Shown here in pieces: positions 9,401 to 17,598 of a DNA stretch of 64,000 bases (within the stretch, counting starts at the first letter, position 1; each line of letters starts with the position of its first letter). The notes under the pieces were generated by a model, which saw nothing but the letters and a program-made list of their open reading frames with translations, searched no databases and had not been told where the DNA came from. The position numbers were made by a program, and so were the translations under genes. Source of the stretch: Polaromonas naphthalenivorans CJ2 (GTDB lineage: Bacteria > Pseudomonadota > Gammaproteobacteria > Burkholderiales > Burkholderiaceae_C). The stretch is from positions 62,001 to 126,000 of the forward strand of contig NC_008759.1 of assembly GCF_000015505.1 (NCBI RefSeq), in the 5' to 3' direction.

Positions 9401-9603
9401 AGGACGAGGACGGCGCCATCCAGGTGATTGTCTTCAAGCGCCTGCGGGAAAAACAGCGCGAGGTGTTGCTGGACTCCCGGCTGCTGGGCGTGTACGGCCA
9501 GTGGCAGCGCGATGGCGGCGTGCGCAATCTGGTGGCGCACCGGCTGGTGGACCTGAGCCGCTGGCTGGGCATGCTTGAAGTCTCCAGCCGGGGCTTCAAG
9601 TAA
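6478..9603 (+). CDS. dnaE2: Error-prone DNA polymerase DnaE2 (ImuC)
   Basis: A 1041-residue C-family polymerase, the catalytic partner of ImuA and ImuB. It has an N-terminal PHP domain (SNFTFLNGASRPEELV, ALTDECSLAGIVRAH), in which the usual metal-binding His positions are partly changed, as is normal for DnaE2. The palm carries the catalytic acid motif PDIDIDFE (about residues 387-394), the fingers contain IVRPGPIQGGMVHPY, and a C-terminal OB fold (GTVFVSLEDEDGAIQVIVF) ends the protein. The length matches the family. It is expected to copy past lesions after SOS induction. No terminator is clear downstream. Confidence 0.96.
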   Translation: MATAAALPALSALPDYAELRCISNFTFLNGASRPEELVLRARELGYRALALTDECSLAGIVRAHGAAREAGLALLVGAQFLVADDAPFTLTVLVCNLNGYGNLCQYITRLRRSSEKGHYRLARDSIQGADLVDCVVLVSPGRTSSAEQLLQLGRWSLLHFTGRCWFGVELLRRLGDAMWLHRMREVSAATAIALVAVGDVCMHVRSRKPLQDVLTATRLGKRLTDCGFELQSNAERHLRSRLRLAQTYPAALLAETLKVASHCNFSLDELKYQYPQEVVPPDETPAAYLRRMTYEGAGRRWPHGIEAQVQQQIEHELALIGELRYEPYFLTVYDIVAFARSRHILCQGRGSAANSVVCYCLGVTEVDPARMSVLFERFISRERNEPPDIDIDFEHERREEVIQYLYQKYGRDRAALTATVMTYRPRSAIRDVGKALGFDLATLDLLAKSHQWWDGGQVDAERLTALGLFPDDLAVQQLMLLTTQLMGFPRHLSQHTGGFVLTRGLLSRMVPIENASMPGRTVIQWDKDDLDATGLLKVDVLALGMLTALRKALEFVGARRGHSFEMQDIPPEDPATYEMMCQADTVGVFQIESRAQQGMLPRLQPRCFYDLVIEVAIVRPGPIQGGMVHPYLARRQGREAVSYPSEALREALGRTLGVPVFQEQVMQLAILAAGFTPGEADGLRRAMAAWKRKGGLAQYYDRIVGGMTARGYEKEFAVAIFEQIKGFSEYGFPESHAASFALLVYASAWLKRAEPAAFLAALLNAQPLGFYAPSQLVQDARRHGVEVRPIDVMASDIDATLEDLPQVPAVRLGLRLVAGLGRLAAARIVAARMDCPFESAEDLSMRADLALHEMKLLAASDALASLSGHRRQQVWDASALHAAPALLRAAPVDEELLELPEAPEGEAIGWDYAATGLTLRRHPMALLRARLVKHRFLSSGELREHPDGQMVRTCGMVTLRQQPPAANGTVFVSLEDEDGAIQVIVFKRLREKQREVLLDSRLLGVYGQWQRDGGVRNLVAHRLVDLSRWLGMLEVSSRGFK

Positions 9604-9806
9604 AACCTTGTATGCCTGAGCGGGGCATGGAGGACATCGATGAAGTCAAGCCACACGGGCATGTCGCTCCCGTAAGCATGCCAAGGCCAGCGTGTTTGAA
9701 CATCGAGCGGTTCTGCAGCCCGCCTCTGGACGGTGTCAGTCCGAAAAACAACTGCAAATCCAAAGAGGCTCGGATGGGTGCCTGCGCAGCCAACACCTGA
9801 AATCTC

Positions 9807-10037
9807 TCAGCGTGAGAAAGCCGACGTCGATAGACGGTCCAAACGCACGTCCTGGGTTTCCTGGGGCAAGCGGTTCAACGAAATGGCTCGCACCTCGGTG
9901 CGCAACCCGCCATTCGGACTCACCAGGGTGAAGCGCTCAGTCAGAGGGCTTGCCAGAAACTGCGCAACTTCACTCTTCAACTCGTCAAGCAGAGCTTGGT
10001 TGGACGGGGTTGTCGAATTTTCACTGATGAGCATCAT
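9807..10037 (-). CDS. Small hypothetical protein (76 residues)
   Basis: A short acidic protein that begins MMLISENSTTPSNQALL, with a GAGAAGGTG ribosome-like site upstream of its start. It lies 29 bases downstream of the membrane/GAF-like gene (10067-11281) on the same strand and may form an operon with it. The C-terminal part (GGLRTEVRAISLNRLP) contains no motif I recognise. Its weak distinctiveness makes the call moderate. Confidence 0.45.
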   Translation of the reverse strand: MMLISENSTTPSNQALLDELKSEVAQFLASPLTERFTLVSPNGGLRTEVRAISLNRLPQETQDVRLDRLSTSAFSR

Positions 10038-10066
10038 GTTTCACCTTCTCAAGTCAACCATGCAAC

Positions 10067-11281
10067 TTAAGATAAGTATAGCGATTTGTACTTCAAGAGC
10101 AATCGGGCAAGTTGCTGTCGCATGGGTGCCAGCAAAGGCACCAAAAGCGCCATCCGGTCCTTGATTCTCGGATTGGCTGTATCACGATGAATATTGAGCA
10201 CGCCGACCAGCCCGGTGTCGCTTGCAATAAGCGGAACGCATAGAAAACTCTGCACACTGCTGCGAATATTGGGTTTTTCGAAGTAGCTCAGCATTTCTGC
10301 CTTGACGCCGTCATCGGCTTGAAGGTCTTCAAGCGCCTTACGAAACGCATCAATGCTCTCATAAGCCACATGGATGATGTTGACGCAGCAATGCGTGGCG
10401 CCGGGCAATGCCGGCCGTTCTTTTGATGCCTTGGATGCATAGACTGGAACATCAGCGATTGGAATGGCAAAGTGTTCCAATTCGCTATCAGGCATTTCCA
10501 TGCCATCAGCGATTGACACGGCTGGCAGCATGTCCAGCACGCCGGCCGCATTGTCCAGGGAGAGTCCCTTGTCGGCAAACCGAAGCCGAGTAGCCAAGGC
10601 AGCCTTTAACGGTCTGGCTTCATATTCTTGTTTGGTGACGAACAGCATGATGTTCAGTCCATAACGAACATTGGAACTGAGAAAATGCTCTCCATCAAAC
10701 GTTTGAATCACACGTCCAACCACCGACATGAACGTCCTCAACGCCGCCTCATGGTCGCTGAGGGCCGTCGATACCGCCGTGTTTAACTGCAGTGATTTGA
10801 TAGAGATGTTGTCGCAGAGGTTATAGGCTTGGTGGAAGTCCTCCAGTACGCCCAAGGGCGGCAAGGAGTGCAACTGGCTGACTGCAGCCGTATGCTGTTG
10901 GGACTGCTCCTGAAGCCTGGCTAACAGGGCTTTGACTTCGGCTGCCGAGCGGGCGCTATCTCGATTTTTGGCCCACGTGTTGCCGATGCCCAGAAGCAGC
11001 AGCAACAGGCATAAGAGCCAAAAAAAGGTTGACTTCACATCGAAGTTCGCATCGCCCGGCCTTGCCATGACCAGAAACGAGTCGGCTATTTGTTCCTTCC
11101 AGGAACTCCACGCGAAACCCACGCCAATTGAAAAAAAAGGGATGATGGCGCCCATCCAGGCTGTGGCAAAAACCCAGTTGATTGCGTCAACCAGCCTTCG
11201 CCAACCGGTCGCAAGCGTGTCACTCAGTTTGGTCATGGGTTGCTCCGACGCTACCAGCCGCGCCATCCTTTGCTCGGCCAT
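10067..11281 (-). CDS. Two-TM membrane protein with coiled coil and GAF-like C-terminal domain
   Basis: This 404-residue protein has two strongly hydrophobic segments at about residues 36-58 and 84-101, then a charged coiled-coil stretch (about 104-140: AAEVKALLARLQEQSQQ), then a soluble domain of about 230 residues. The end (SVQSFLCVPLIASDTGLVGVLNIHRD) looks like the last strands of a GAF sensor domain, where a ligand or partner would be bound. No enzymatic output domain is seen. A membrane anchor plus cytoplasmic GAF suggests a sensor or scaffold. It probably forms an operon with the 76-residue gene downstream. Function unknown. Confidence 0.7.
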   Translation of the reverse strand: MAEQRMARLVASEQPMTKLSDTLATGWRRLVDAINWVFATAWMGAIIPFFSIGVGFAWSSWKEQIADSFLVMARPGDANFDVKSTFFWLLCLLLLLLGIGNTWAKNRDSARSAAEVKALLARLQEQSQQHTAAVSQLHSLPPLGVLEDFHQAYNLCDNISIKSLQLNTAVSTALSDHEAALRTFMSVVGRVIQTFDGEHFLSSNVRYGLNIMLFVTKQEYEARPLKAALATRLRFADKGLSLDNAAGVLDMLPAVSIADGMEMPDSELEHFAIPIADVPVYASKASKERPALPGATHCCVNIIHVAYESIDAFRKALEDLQADDGVKAEMLSYFEKPNIRSSVQSFLCVPLIASDTGLVGVLNIHRDTANPRIKDRMALLVPLLAPMRQQLARLLLKYKSLYLS

Positions 11282-11645
11282 TCCTTTACGAGCCTGTCCC
11301 AGCTTGGGGATGCTGTGTCCATGCCACCAATTCTAGGGTCTGACATCTCCGAACAGGCGTAAATCTGCCGTATTTCCAGAACGGTCAAGTAACCGAATAA
11401 ACCAGGGTATTGGGAGAAAGGCTGGCTCTTTAATGCGATTACGACCGCTTTTGACTCATATGAGCGTGCATGCAAAAGAAATTATGTTGTGGTCAAGGGA
11501 TTGCCCAAGAAAGCGGCGGACCGAGGAGAAACTCCTCCGTCGCTTAAAAATGCTTGGCACAAAGGCCAAGTAACCGATTCCAACCAGCTTTCACTTTCAT
11601 TGCGACCTATGGGACCGAGGTGAGCCAGCACCCAAGTAGTAAATC
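11282..11645. other. Gap between membrane protein and umuC remnant
   Basis: I see no convincing gene in these 364 bases. The only structure is a short perfect hairpin, GAGGAG-AAA-CTCCTC at 11523-11537, without a T-tract. The left part probably contains the promoter of the 404-residue membrane protein. Confidence 0.5.
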
Positions 11646-12188
11646 ATGGTCAGCCGGTCGTTTGGCCGATGGGTCACGCAGGCAGTTGACTTGGCAACAT
11701 CGGTGGCGGAATTCACAAGCCGCGTAGCAGACGAACTGTGTTGCCAGCACAGCGCGGCCGGCGCCCTCATGGTGCTCATCCGCCCCAGCAGTGACACGGC
11801 GGTGGTGGTCAAAGCCGCGCTGGTCGGCCTTCGACTTATCTACCAGTTCGGCTTTCTGTACGCCAAGGCCGGCGTGATGCTGGTTGAGCTTCGGCCACAG
11901 GCGCTTCGACAGGACGAGCTGGACATCTCGGCGGGCTTCATGCCCATCAGTCAAATGGCTGGGGCAGGGCGTCTGGAAGAAGAACTTGTGGCGCAAAGTC
12001 CTCCACTGCGCGACCGCGCGAAGCTCATGGCCAAGCTCGATGCCCTGAACGGCCGGTATGGGCGCGGCACGCTCCGGTTTGCTGCTGCCGGCTTGGAAAA
12101 TGACCAGCAGGCCTGGGCCATGAAGCAGGTGCGCCGGTCGCCGGGCTACACGACCTGCTGGGCCGACATGCTTATCGTGCGGATGTAG
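11646..12188 (+). pseudogene. 3' fragment of umuC (DNA polymerase V subunit)
   Basis: The reading frame encodes about 180 residues matching the C-terminal part of UmuC: SRSFG near the start, AEFTSRVADELCCQHSAAGALMV, the segment DALNGRYGRGTLRFAAAGL, and the diagnostic end WAMKQVRRSPGYTTCWADM. The catalytic N-terminal two thirds are missing; upstream DNA does not continue the match. The middle (GLRLIYQFGFLYAKAGVMLVEL) retains the KAGVML...L clamp/little-finger element. It is a dead remnant of a second SOS mutagenesis operon, close to the intact imu cassette. Confidence 0.85.
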
Positions 12189-12382
12189 TCATTTTGATTT
12201 CAATGAATCGTCGAAGTTGGCCAAGGCCCTTGGCCGTTTATTGCGTCCAGGCCGATTCTTGATGTCGGCGTGATGAAGCCGGACATGGCTTTTCTCTCCT
12301 GCACAATGCCGCACCTCTTTGTTTTTTCCTTCCGCACTACGAGCGCATCGCTACGCTTAATCCCGTGCTTCCTGTCCAATTG

Positions 12383-13294
12383 ATGAAAAAAAGAAAACCG
12401 TCCGCGCGCTCCCGCCCCCGTCATAAATCTCATCTCTTCGCCATCTTTCTGGCGCTGGCGCTCGGCCTGTCCGCCCATTCCTGCACCAACATCCCGGCGG
12501 GCCGCGAACTGGTAGCGGCTGGTGTCAGCCTGGAGAAGCTGGTCAGGGAGTTAGGAAAGCCTGAAGCTGCCTCTAAAAAATTACCTCATAAGGCTGATGC
12601 ACCTGCCGGCTTGACCGCAAGCGACTTTTCAGCTTGCCCACAATTTTTCGCCAGCGGAAAGCCACCTTTGGTTGTGCCTCGCCCTACCCACCGTGCCCTT
12701 TGTTATGAAGCATTTGCCATCCTGCATTCTGGAGAGAGTAAGACTGCGGTGTACGTGGCGCAAAAGCTCAACCGTGCTTCGGTGAAGCAGGCCCATCAAA
12801 AACGCACCGACAACTTCTTTGCCGATGCCCGTCTGCGCCAGGCCGAACGGGCCACGCTTGAGGACTATCGTGGCAGCGACTTTGACCGTGGCCACATGGC
12901 CCCAGCCGGCCAGATGCCCACCCCGACAGCGATGGTTCAGAGTTTCTCGCTCGCCAACATGATGCCCCAGGCACCCCAGCACAATCAGGGGACTTGGCGG
13001 GTTTCGGTGGAAGATGCGACCAAAAAATATGCCGGTCGAGCTAGCGGCGATGTTTACGTCATCACCGGCCCGGTCTATGAGCCCAGCATCGCAAAAAGCC
13101 CAAGCATTGGTCCAGGCAAGGTGCGCGTGCCAAAATATTTGTTCAAATTGGTCTACGACGAGCAGGAAAACCGTGCGTGAGCACACTGGCACCTCAACGA
13201 CGATGCGACCCGGGCCTCCCGGCCGATTAGCTATGGCGAGCTGGTCAAGCGAACCGGGATTGAGTTTTTGCCTGGAATGCATCTCGCTCAATGA
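12383..13294 (+). pseudogene. DNA/RNA non-specific endonuclease (NUC1 family) with nonsense codon
   Basis: The start MKKRKPSARS is followed by a hydrophobic signal segment (FAIFLALALGLSAHSC), then a NUC1-type nuclease with the catalytic DRGH motif at about residue 167 (SDFDRGHMAPAGQM) and the NMMPQAPQHNQGTW metal-site region. Family members are exported or periplasmic Mg-dependent nucleases. The frame is interrupted by TGA at 13178-13180 where a Trp is expected, then continues in frame for 37 codons (AHWHLNDD...FLPGMHLAQ) to TGA 13292-13294. The catalytic part is intact, so the truncated product might still fold, but the gene looks inactivated. Its last 96 bases are duplicated at 14150-14245. 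Confidence 0.85.
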
Positions 13295-13336
13295 CGACAA
13301 AAGGCTTCACAATAGAAGTCCAAAATGGGTATTAGC
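13241..13336 (+). repeat. Direct repeat, copy A (3' end of nuclease gene)
   Basis: These 96 bases cover the last codons and downstream flank of the nuclease gene. A diverged copy of equal length is at 14150-14245, and the two enclose a pair of small membrane-protein genes. Both copies encode versions of R-T-G-x-E-F-L-x-G-M-H-L-A-Q followed by a stop. Confidence 0.8.
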
Positions 13337-13449
13337 GCGCAAACACTCTTGGACTCGCTGGGCAGCCCGTTCATCGGGGACAGAGGGATTTATAGAATAA
13401 CGCCGCACTTGCAGCTACGAGAAAAGCATTCAAATTGTGCAGACCTTCG

Positions 13450-13659
13450 TTAGGGATGAAATCGACCAGTCTTCAGTTTCGTGTCCCAAATCGCCCAAAT
13501 CGACGTCAGAATAAAACAGCTGATGAGAAGCAAAGGGGTCAGTAACACGAGCGAGTCTCGTGGACCCCGACATAGCTCATAGTCATACCAAAGTGCAAGA
13601 CCTGCACTTAAGTTAACAGCGGCTATAAGCCAGAAAAGCAAGCGGCTATATCCAAGCAT
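13450..13659 (-). CDS. Small two-TM membrane protein
   Basis: A 69-residue protein with two hydrophobic segments (about residues 6-26 and 38-59), separated by a short charged loop (YDYELCRGPRD), and a basic tail. It is divergent from the 130-residue membrane gene that starts at 13704, with only 44 bases between, so they share a promoter region. Both lie inside a 96-bp direct repeat. No family recognised. Confidence 0.5.
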   Translation of the reverse strand: MLGYSRLLFWLIAAVNLSAGLALWYDYELCRGPRDSLVLLTPLLLISCFILTSIWAIWDTKLKTGRFHP

Positions 13660-13703
13660 TTCTTTGTCCTAAAATTGAAGAAATACGTATAGGATGCTTG
13701 TTT

Positions 13704-14096
13704 ATGACTTTTTTAGTACCCTACGCTGTAGGTTTTGCGTTGGTACTTGGAGCCTGCATAGCTCGGCACCTCGGAAAGTCAAGCAGCATACTGTCTCCTG
13801 ATGACTTCAATTTTGGAATGACTGCTTCGCTTGCAGGCTTGCTTTTGGTCTTGGATGCCAAATTAACGGGTCAGACTTCACTAGCAGCCAGAACTGGAGG
13901 AGTCTATTTGGCTGGCGTTGCCTTGGTTCTCAGCTTGTTTTTTACCTTAGCAATGGCAAGGAAACTTGACGCGTTTGTAAAAGCTAACAGCACGAGTGAC
14001 AAACGACACGGCTTCGGATACTGGGGCCCTTGGTTTGCAAGTAACTTAGCTGGCAGTTTCTGTGTGGTATTAACTGTTTGGCTAAAGCTGCCCTAG
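13704..14096 (+). CDS. Small multi-pass membrane protein
   Basis: A 130-residue protein with about four hydrophobic segments: 2-18, 41-53, 66-84 and 110-127. A basic linker (KANSTSDKRHG) precedes the last one. The start ATG 13704 follows AGGA at 13691-13694; a TTG two codons upstream is possible. Base composition is lower in GC than the imu genes, suggesting separate acquisition together with the divergent 69-residue gene. Function unknown. Confidence 0.55.
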   Translation: MTFLVPYAVGFALVLGACIARHLGKSSSILSPDDFNFGMTASLAGLLLVLDAKLTGQTSLAARTGGVYLAGVALVLSLFFTLAMARKLDAFVKANSTSDKRHGFGYWGPWFASNLAGSFCVVLTVWLKLP

Positions 14097-14149
14097 ACGG
14101 ATGTCTTTACTTGTTCGCGCCTGCGGTAGGCTGAAGGCAGCATGTAGGA

Positions 14150-14245
14150 CTGGGCAACCGAACCGGGACTGAGTTCCTGTCTGGGATGCATCTTGCCCAA
14201 TGATGACAATTAGCTTTTCAGTAGAAATCTAACACGGGTCTTAGC
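14150..14245 (+). repeat. Direct repeat, copy B (nuclease 3' end)
   Basis: This aligns without gaps over 96 bases to 13241-13336, with roughly four of five bases identical. It includes the codons for the nuclease C-terminus and its stop. It marks the right border of the insert that carries the two small membrane proteins. Confidence 0.8.
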
Positions 14246-14343
14246 TGATTCTGCAGATGAGAGCAGTAGGCATTGAAGCCGGGCTTAGCAACTTGCCTTA
14301 TATCCTCACCTTGAAGAGCCGAAGGGTTACGACCCTGCTTTTT

Positions 14344-14440
14344 GTATGAACATACACTGAAGTTCTCAGCTAAGGCTCGGCACGCTCATCGGGGAAGAGC
14401 TTTCACCGGATTACAGGTCAATGAGTTCGTTCTTCGAGGC
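14344..14440 (-). pseudogene. Remnant of the 3' end of an NYN-domain gene
   Basis: About 97 bases match 26016-26113, the 3' end of the intact NYN/OST-HTH gene, at roughly three of four positions. On the minus strand it reads KNELIDL-stop-SGESSP, against KNEPVDLQPGESSP in the intact gene. An in-frame stop replaces the Gln codon and the rest of the gene is absent. Confidence 0.7.
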
Positions 14441-14771
14441 GACAAAGGGGCAGCGCAAGACCTTCTCGCCCTGCGAGTAACACTGAAAAATCACGGCGCA
14501 CCTCAACTTCATCTGACTGCAATGCTTGGCACCCACTCCATTCCCGTTCGTTGCGCCAACTCACCATAGCTCATTGGCCTCCCCGGACACGCGTCAGCAG
14601 AGTTCGAACAGCTTGAACTATAGATTCGGCCCTTTGAAGTCATAAGTTTTTTTGAGCTTCCTTCGAGGGAGGTACTTCACGAAATTTCAAACTTCATTAG
14701 GCTGGAGCAATAATCCTCAACAAGTTGTCTCCCTGCAGCGCGACCTCTGTTAGAGAGGCCGTGCCGCTTTG

Positions 14772-16175
14772 TCATGCATTACGCAACTCCGGTACGTGCT
14801 GCATGAGTGTGTTGTGCACCGTCAGCAGCTTGTCTACTTCCATCCGTTTGAACACCTTGAACACCATCTCTTGTCTGCGGGCGCGCTTGTAGCTCAGCGC
14901 ATCAACGTAGTCCTTGACCCTGTCTGCGCGCAGTTCCCATGCCGCGTTGGAGAACGCAATTTGCCCATATTGCCGCATCACCATGGTGAGCGCGTGAACG
15001 CCTAACTCCTCAGCCTTGGGGTCGAAAACTACGTATTTAGGAGTCCCTTCGCCTTTCTGCTCCTTATCAACACGTTGATTCATTTGGCGGTCTGCAATCA
15101 AGGCCAGCGCGAACATCAGGCGGTCGTTGGGCGTTTTAAACGCAGTCTCTGCCAAGGGGTCATCGGATGCGGGACGGAGGTAAACGTACTCGCGCTGCGC
15201 CTGGGCGGCTTGGCGGATGGCGGCTTCAACCTCACGGGGCGTGAGGCCTCGCTTCGAGTTGCCAGCTGTTGCCAGCGGGCCGTCGGACCCAAACCACTGT
15301 AGGAGCAGGTTTTTGATGTCTGTGTCATTGCTTACCTCAGGCGCCTCAAAAATGCCAACTTGGTTTATGGCATTCAAGAGGGCGATGATGGCGGAAGCGC
15401 CTTCTTGAGCAAGGGTCCCGGCTTTGGCGCTTTCCAGGAGCGCTCGGTTGGCTGCAATATTGCACAGCGTGCGCAAAACTATGTTGTCGCCAGAGCCGGC
15501 TGTGCTGACCCAGCGTTTGACCGTTACCAAGACGTCGTCGCGGGCTTCTTCCGCGAAAAAACGGACGAGTCTCAAGGGGGTTGGCTGGTCGACAGAAAAG
15601 TTGTGCTCTGCACGCGCCTCTCTTTCGTACGTCAAGTACCTTTTTTCGAACTGGTCCTCAAGAACATTAATGCTGTCCGCAATTTGGACGTCCTCCAGAC
15701 GCTCATGCCTTTTTGCGTCGGCAGTTCTGAGCTTGCCCCATTTCACGAGGGGTGCGTAGGTAAGCTGCTGCTTGCGGGTCAACTCTTCGAAGAGGTCTTG
15801 GCAGACATTCGCCCTGTTTTGGGCGTGGATGTGCGTGAAGACATCGTCTGCATCAGTACCGGCGGCCGTCTGGTACTTCAGGGTAGCTGTGGCAGGGGCG
15901 CGCATCGAAAATTCGACGTCTAACGTGACATGGTCAAGGGGCAGGCTGACCATTGCGGTGGATAGCCAGTTTCGCGTGCTGGACTGCCCCGCGCGGGGCT
16001 TGAAGCTGCGAATGAGGCTCGCTAGTTCAATGCGCTCACTGTTGGCCCAGGCTTTTGCCTCGGCAGGCGATACGGTGAGAATGTCTGCCAGTTTGCGGTG
16101 GACGAGGCGCTCGTCCATTTCGTCAGTGACGTCAGGCTCTAAGTCATCGGGGTCACGGGGGTTGGGGGTGGTCAT
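14772..16175 (-). CDS. Conserved-looking hypothetical protein (467 residues)
   Basis: A soluble, mixed-charge 467-residue protein. The N-terminus is very acidic (PRDPDDLEPDVTDEMDE), then comes a helical region with TRKQQLTYAPLVKWGKLR, and a long helical C-terminal half (NDRLMFALALIADRQMNQRV, ALSYKRARRQEMVFKVFKRM). There are no TM segments and no catalytic motif I recognise. It is isolated: the next minus-strand gene downstream is the broken nuclease region and the next upstream is a 110-residue gene 57 bases away. Codon use looks genuine over the full length. No function proposed. Confidence 0.75.
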   Translation of the reverse strand: MTTPNPRDPDDLEPDVTDEMDERLVHRKLADILTVSPAEAKAWANSERIELASLIRSFKPRAGQSSTRNWLSTAMVSLPLDHVTLDVEFSMRAPATATLKYQTAAGTDADDVFTHIHAQNRANVCQDLFEELTRKQQLTYAPLVKWGKLRTADAKRHERLEDVQIADSINVLEDQFEKRYLTYEREARAEHNFSVDQPTPLRLVRFFAEEARDDVLVTVKRWVSTAGSGDNIVLRTLCNIAANRALLESAKAGTLAQEGASAIIALLNAINQVGIFEAPEVSNDTDIKNLLLQWFGSDGPLATAGNSKRGLTPREVEAAIRQAAQAQREYVYLRPASDDPLAETAFKTPNDRLMFALALIADRQMNQRVDKEQKGEGTPKYVVFDPKAEELGVHALTMVMRQYGQIAFSNAAWELRADRVKDYVDALSYKRARRQEMVFKVFKRMEVDKLLTVHNTLMQHVPELRNA

Positions 16176-16231
16176 GTGCTATTGGTCAAGAATTGAATGG
16201 ATTGGCGGGCATGCCCGGCTCAGGGCTAGGC

Positions 16232-16564
16232 TCACGCCGGCAGCGAAGTTGCCGGCATCGCTGTGGCGTGCATGTGGTTGGTTCGTTTGAGCTGTTGGTC
16301 CTGCTCTGCCTGCAACTGTTGGTGCGCCAAGCGATTAACAAGGATACCCTGGTCGATGCGTTCTACGCGGGTGACCTCATCATTGGCCATGGCAACGGCT
16401 TCGGACTCGGAGTGCGCATGACCGGTAGCGAGAAGAGCATGAGCGACCGCGCTGGCGTGTTTGATTGCGCCGAACGTCCTAATGGACTGAACAGCGTGGT
16501 AGTGGTCGAGGGTGGCCGGCATCACCGAGGTGTGGGGGCGTTTCAAGGCAATTTTTTCTTTCAT
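16232..16564 (-). CDS. Small hypothetical protein (110 residues)
   Basis: The start MKEKIALKRPHTS is preceded by AGGAG six bases upstream, so it is preferred over the in-frame start eight codons earlier. The product is helical and rich in Ala, His and Gln (IKHASAVAHALLATGHAHSESEAVAMANDEVTRVERIDQGILVNRL). It lies 56 bases upstream of the 467-residue gene on the same strand and may be cotranscribed. No family recognised. Confidence 0.55.
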   Translation of the reverse strand: MKEKIALKRPHTSVMPATLDHYHAVQSIRTFGAIKHASAVAHALLATGHAHSESEAVAMANDEVTRVERIDQGILVNRLAHQQLQAEQDQQLKRTNHMHATAMPATSLPA

Positions 16565-16799
16565 GGGAACTCCTGGTTGGTGAGCCACGAGCTTATCGGT
16601 GAGTGGTATTTTTCCAGTTCACGGGATTCTTTTACGCCTTTGGGTTATTAAGAGGTCCGTCTTTAGTCTGGTTTCTGCCCAGTGCGAGCCATTCGGTAAT
16701 GGAACCCTGCAAAGCAGGCTGAGCAGTTAGTGCCGTTGCTCCATGAAGGCTTCGTGGACCAAGAACTATTCACTTTTTAGACAGTAAATAGATAGACCT

Positions 16800-17598
16800 A
16801 TCGTGACGCCAACGCAGGGTGAACACCGTGATGCCAGCTGCCCAGCTGCAGCAGCAGCCGTCTGGCGCCAAACAGCAGGCCGGCACTGGTCTCGACGCGG
16901 CCGGGCAACTCCAGCCGCGCGGTAAAGGTGGCTGGCAGCGCCACCCAGTCGTACACCTCCGGGCGCAGGCCATAGGCCTGGTCGAGCGCCGCCAGGAGCG
17001 CGGCGTCAAAGCGCCGGCCAATGCCGCTCCGGGGCAGGCGGCGTACATCGGCCAGCGTGCGGCAGCCCAGGCGCGCCAGCGTGGCGGCATGGACATTGAC
17101 CGCGCTTAAAACCGCAAAAGGCAGCGGGTCGAGCAGCTGGGCCAGCGGCCGGGCAAATCCGTCGGCCACGCCGGCAGCGGGCCAGCGCCGCAAGGCTGGT
17201 CGGCGCCCAGGCGGTAAAGGACACGCCCAGCGCCCTGGCGCCTTGCTCGACCTGCTCGTGTAAAGGCAACTCGCCGCCAAACAGGCGAATGCTTTGCTCG
17301 GCTTCGAGCACCACGGCTTCTTCCATTCGCGCCACGCGCGGCGTGAACTGCAGCGCCCAGACGGCCAGGGAGCCAGCATCAATGGCTGACGACGTGCCGG
17401 CAGGCAGGTGTAGCAGCAGCGCTGCCCAATGCATTGACATGGCTGGCCTCCATCCGGGACATGAGCTGGCTGGGCCGCAGTAGGCACGGCGTGAGGACCT
17501 CGGCCAGCATGCCGGGAATGGAGGGCAGCGTGAGGATGCCCTCATGCGAGCCGCCCCGGCGTTTGAGAATCTGCACCTGCAGCGCCCAGTCGAGGTTC
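16800..17598 (-). pseudogene. Broken second copy of imuA 3' end and imuB 5' half
   Basis: Read on the minus strand from 17598 to 16800, this matches about 4985-5804 of the intact cassette: the imuA end (DWALQVQILKRRGGSHEG ... MSRMEASHVNALGS), the overlap, the imuB start MSMHWAALLLHLPAG and its product through RWRHD. It carries a frameshift near 17170 (SLAAL then ARCRRG) and a deletion of several codons after the LLLQLG segment. It stops abruptly at RWRHD. Substitutions such as L to M in VARMEEAVVLEAEQ show that it is a diverged relative and not a recent copy. Confidence 0.92.

Larger units (their letters stand above)
14097..14771. other. Gene-poor stretch made of remnants
   Basis: No intact gene is seen. 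It holds the second copy of the nuclease 3' end (14150-14245) and a fragment matching the 3' end of the NYN gene (14344-14440). A 75-codon plus-strand open frame starting at 14342 is the antisense of the latter fragment and is not proposed as a gene. Confidence 0.7.

Noticed and set aside
9609..9630. ATGCC/GGCAT hairpin after dnaE2 as terminator
   Set aside because: Only five paired bases and no following T-tract.
11251..11475. 74-codon minus-strand frame upstream of the GAF-like gene
   Set aside because: It overlaps the start of the better supported membrane protein gene, has no ribosome site and no domain.
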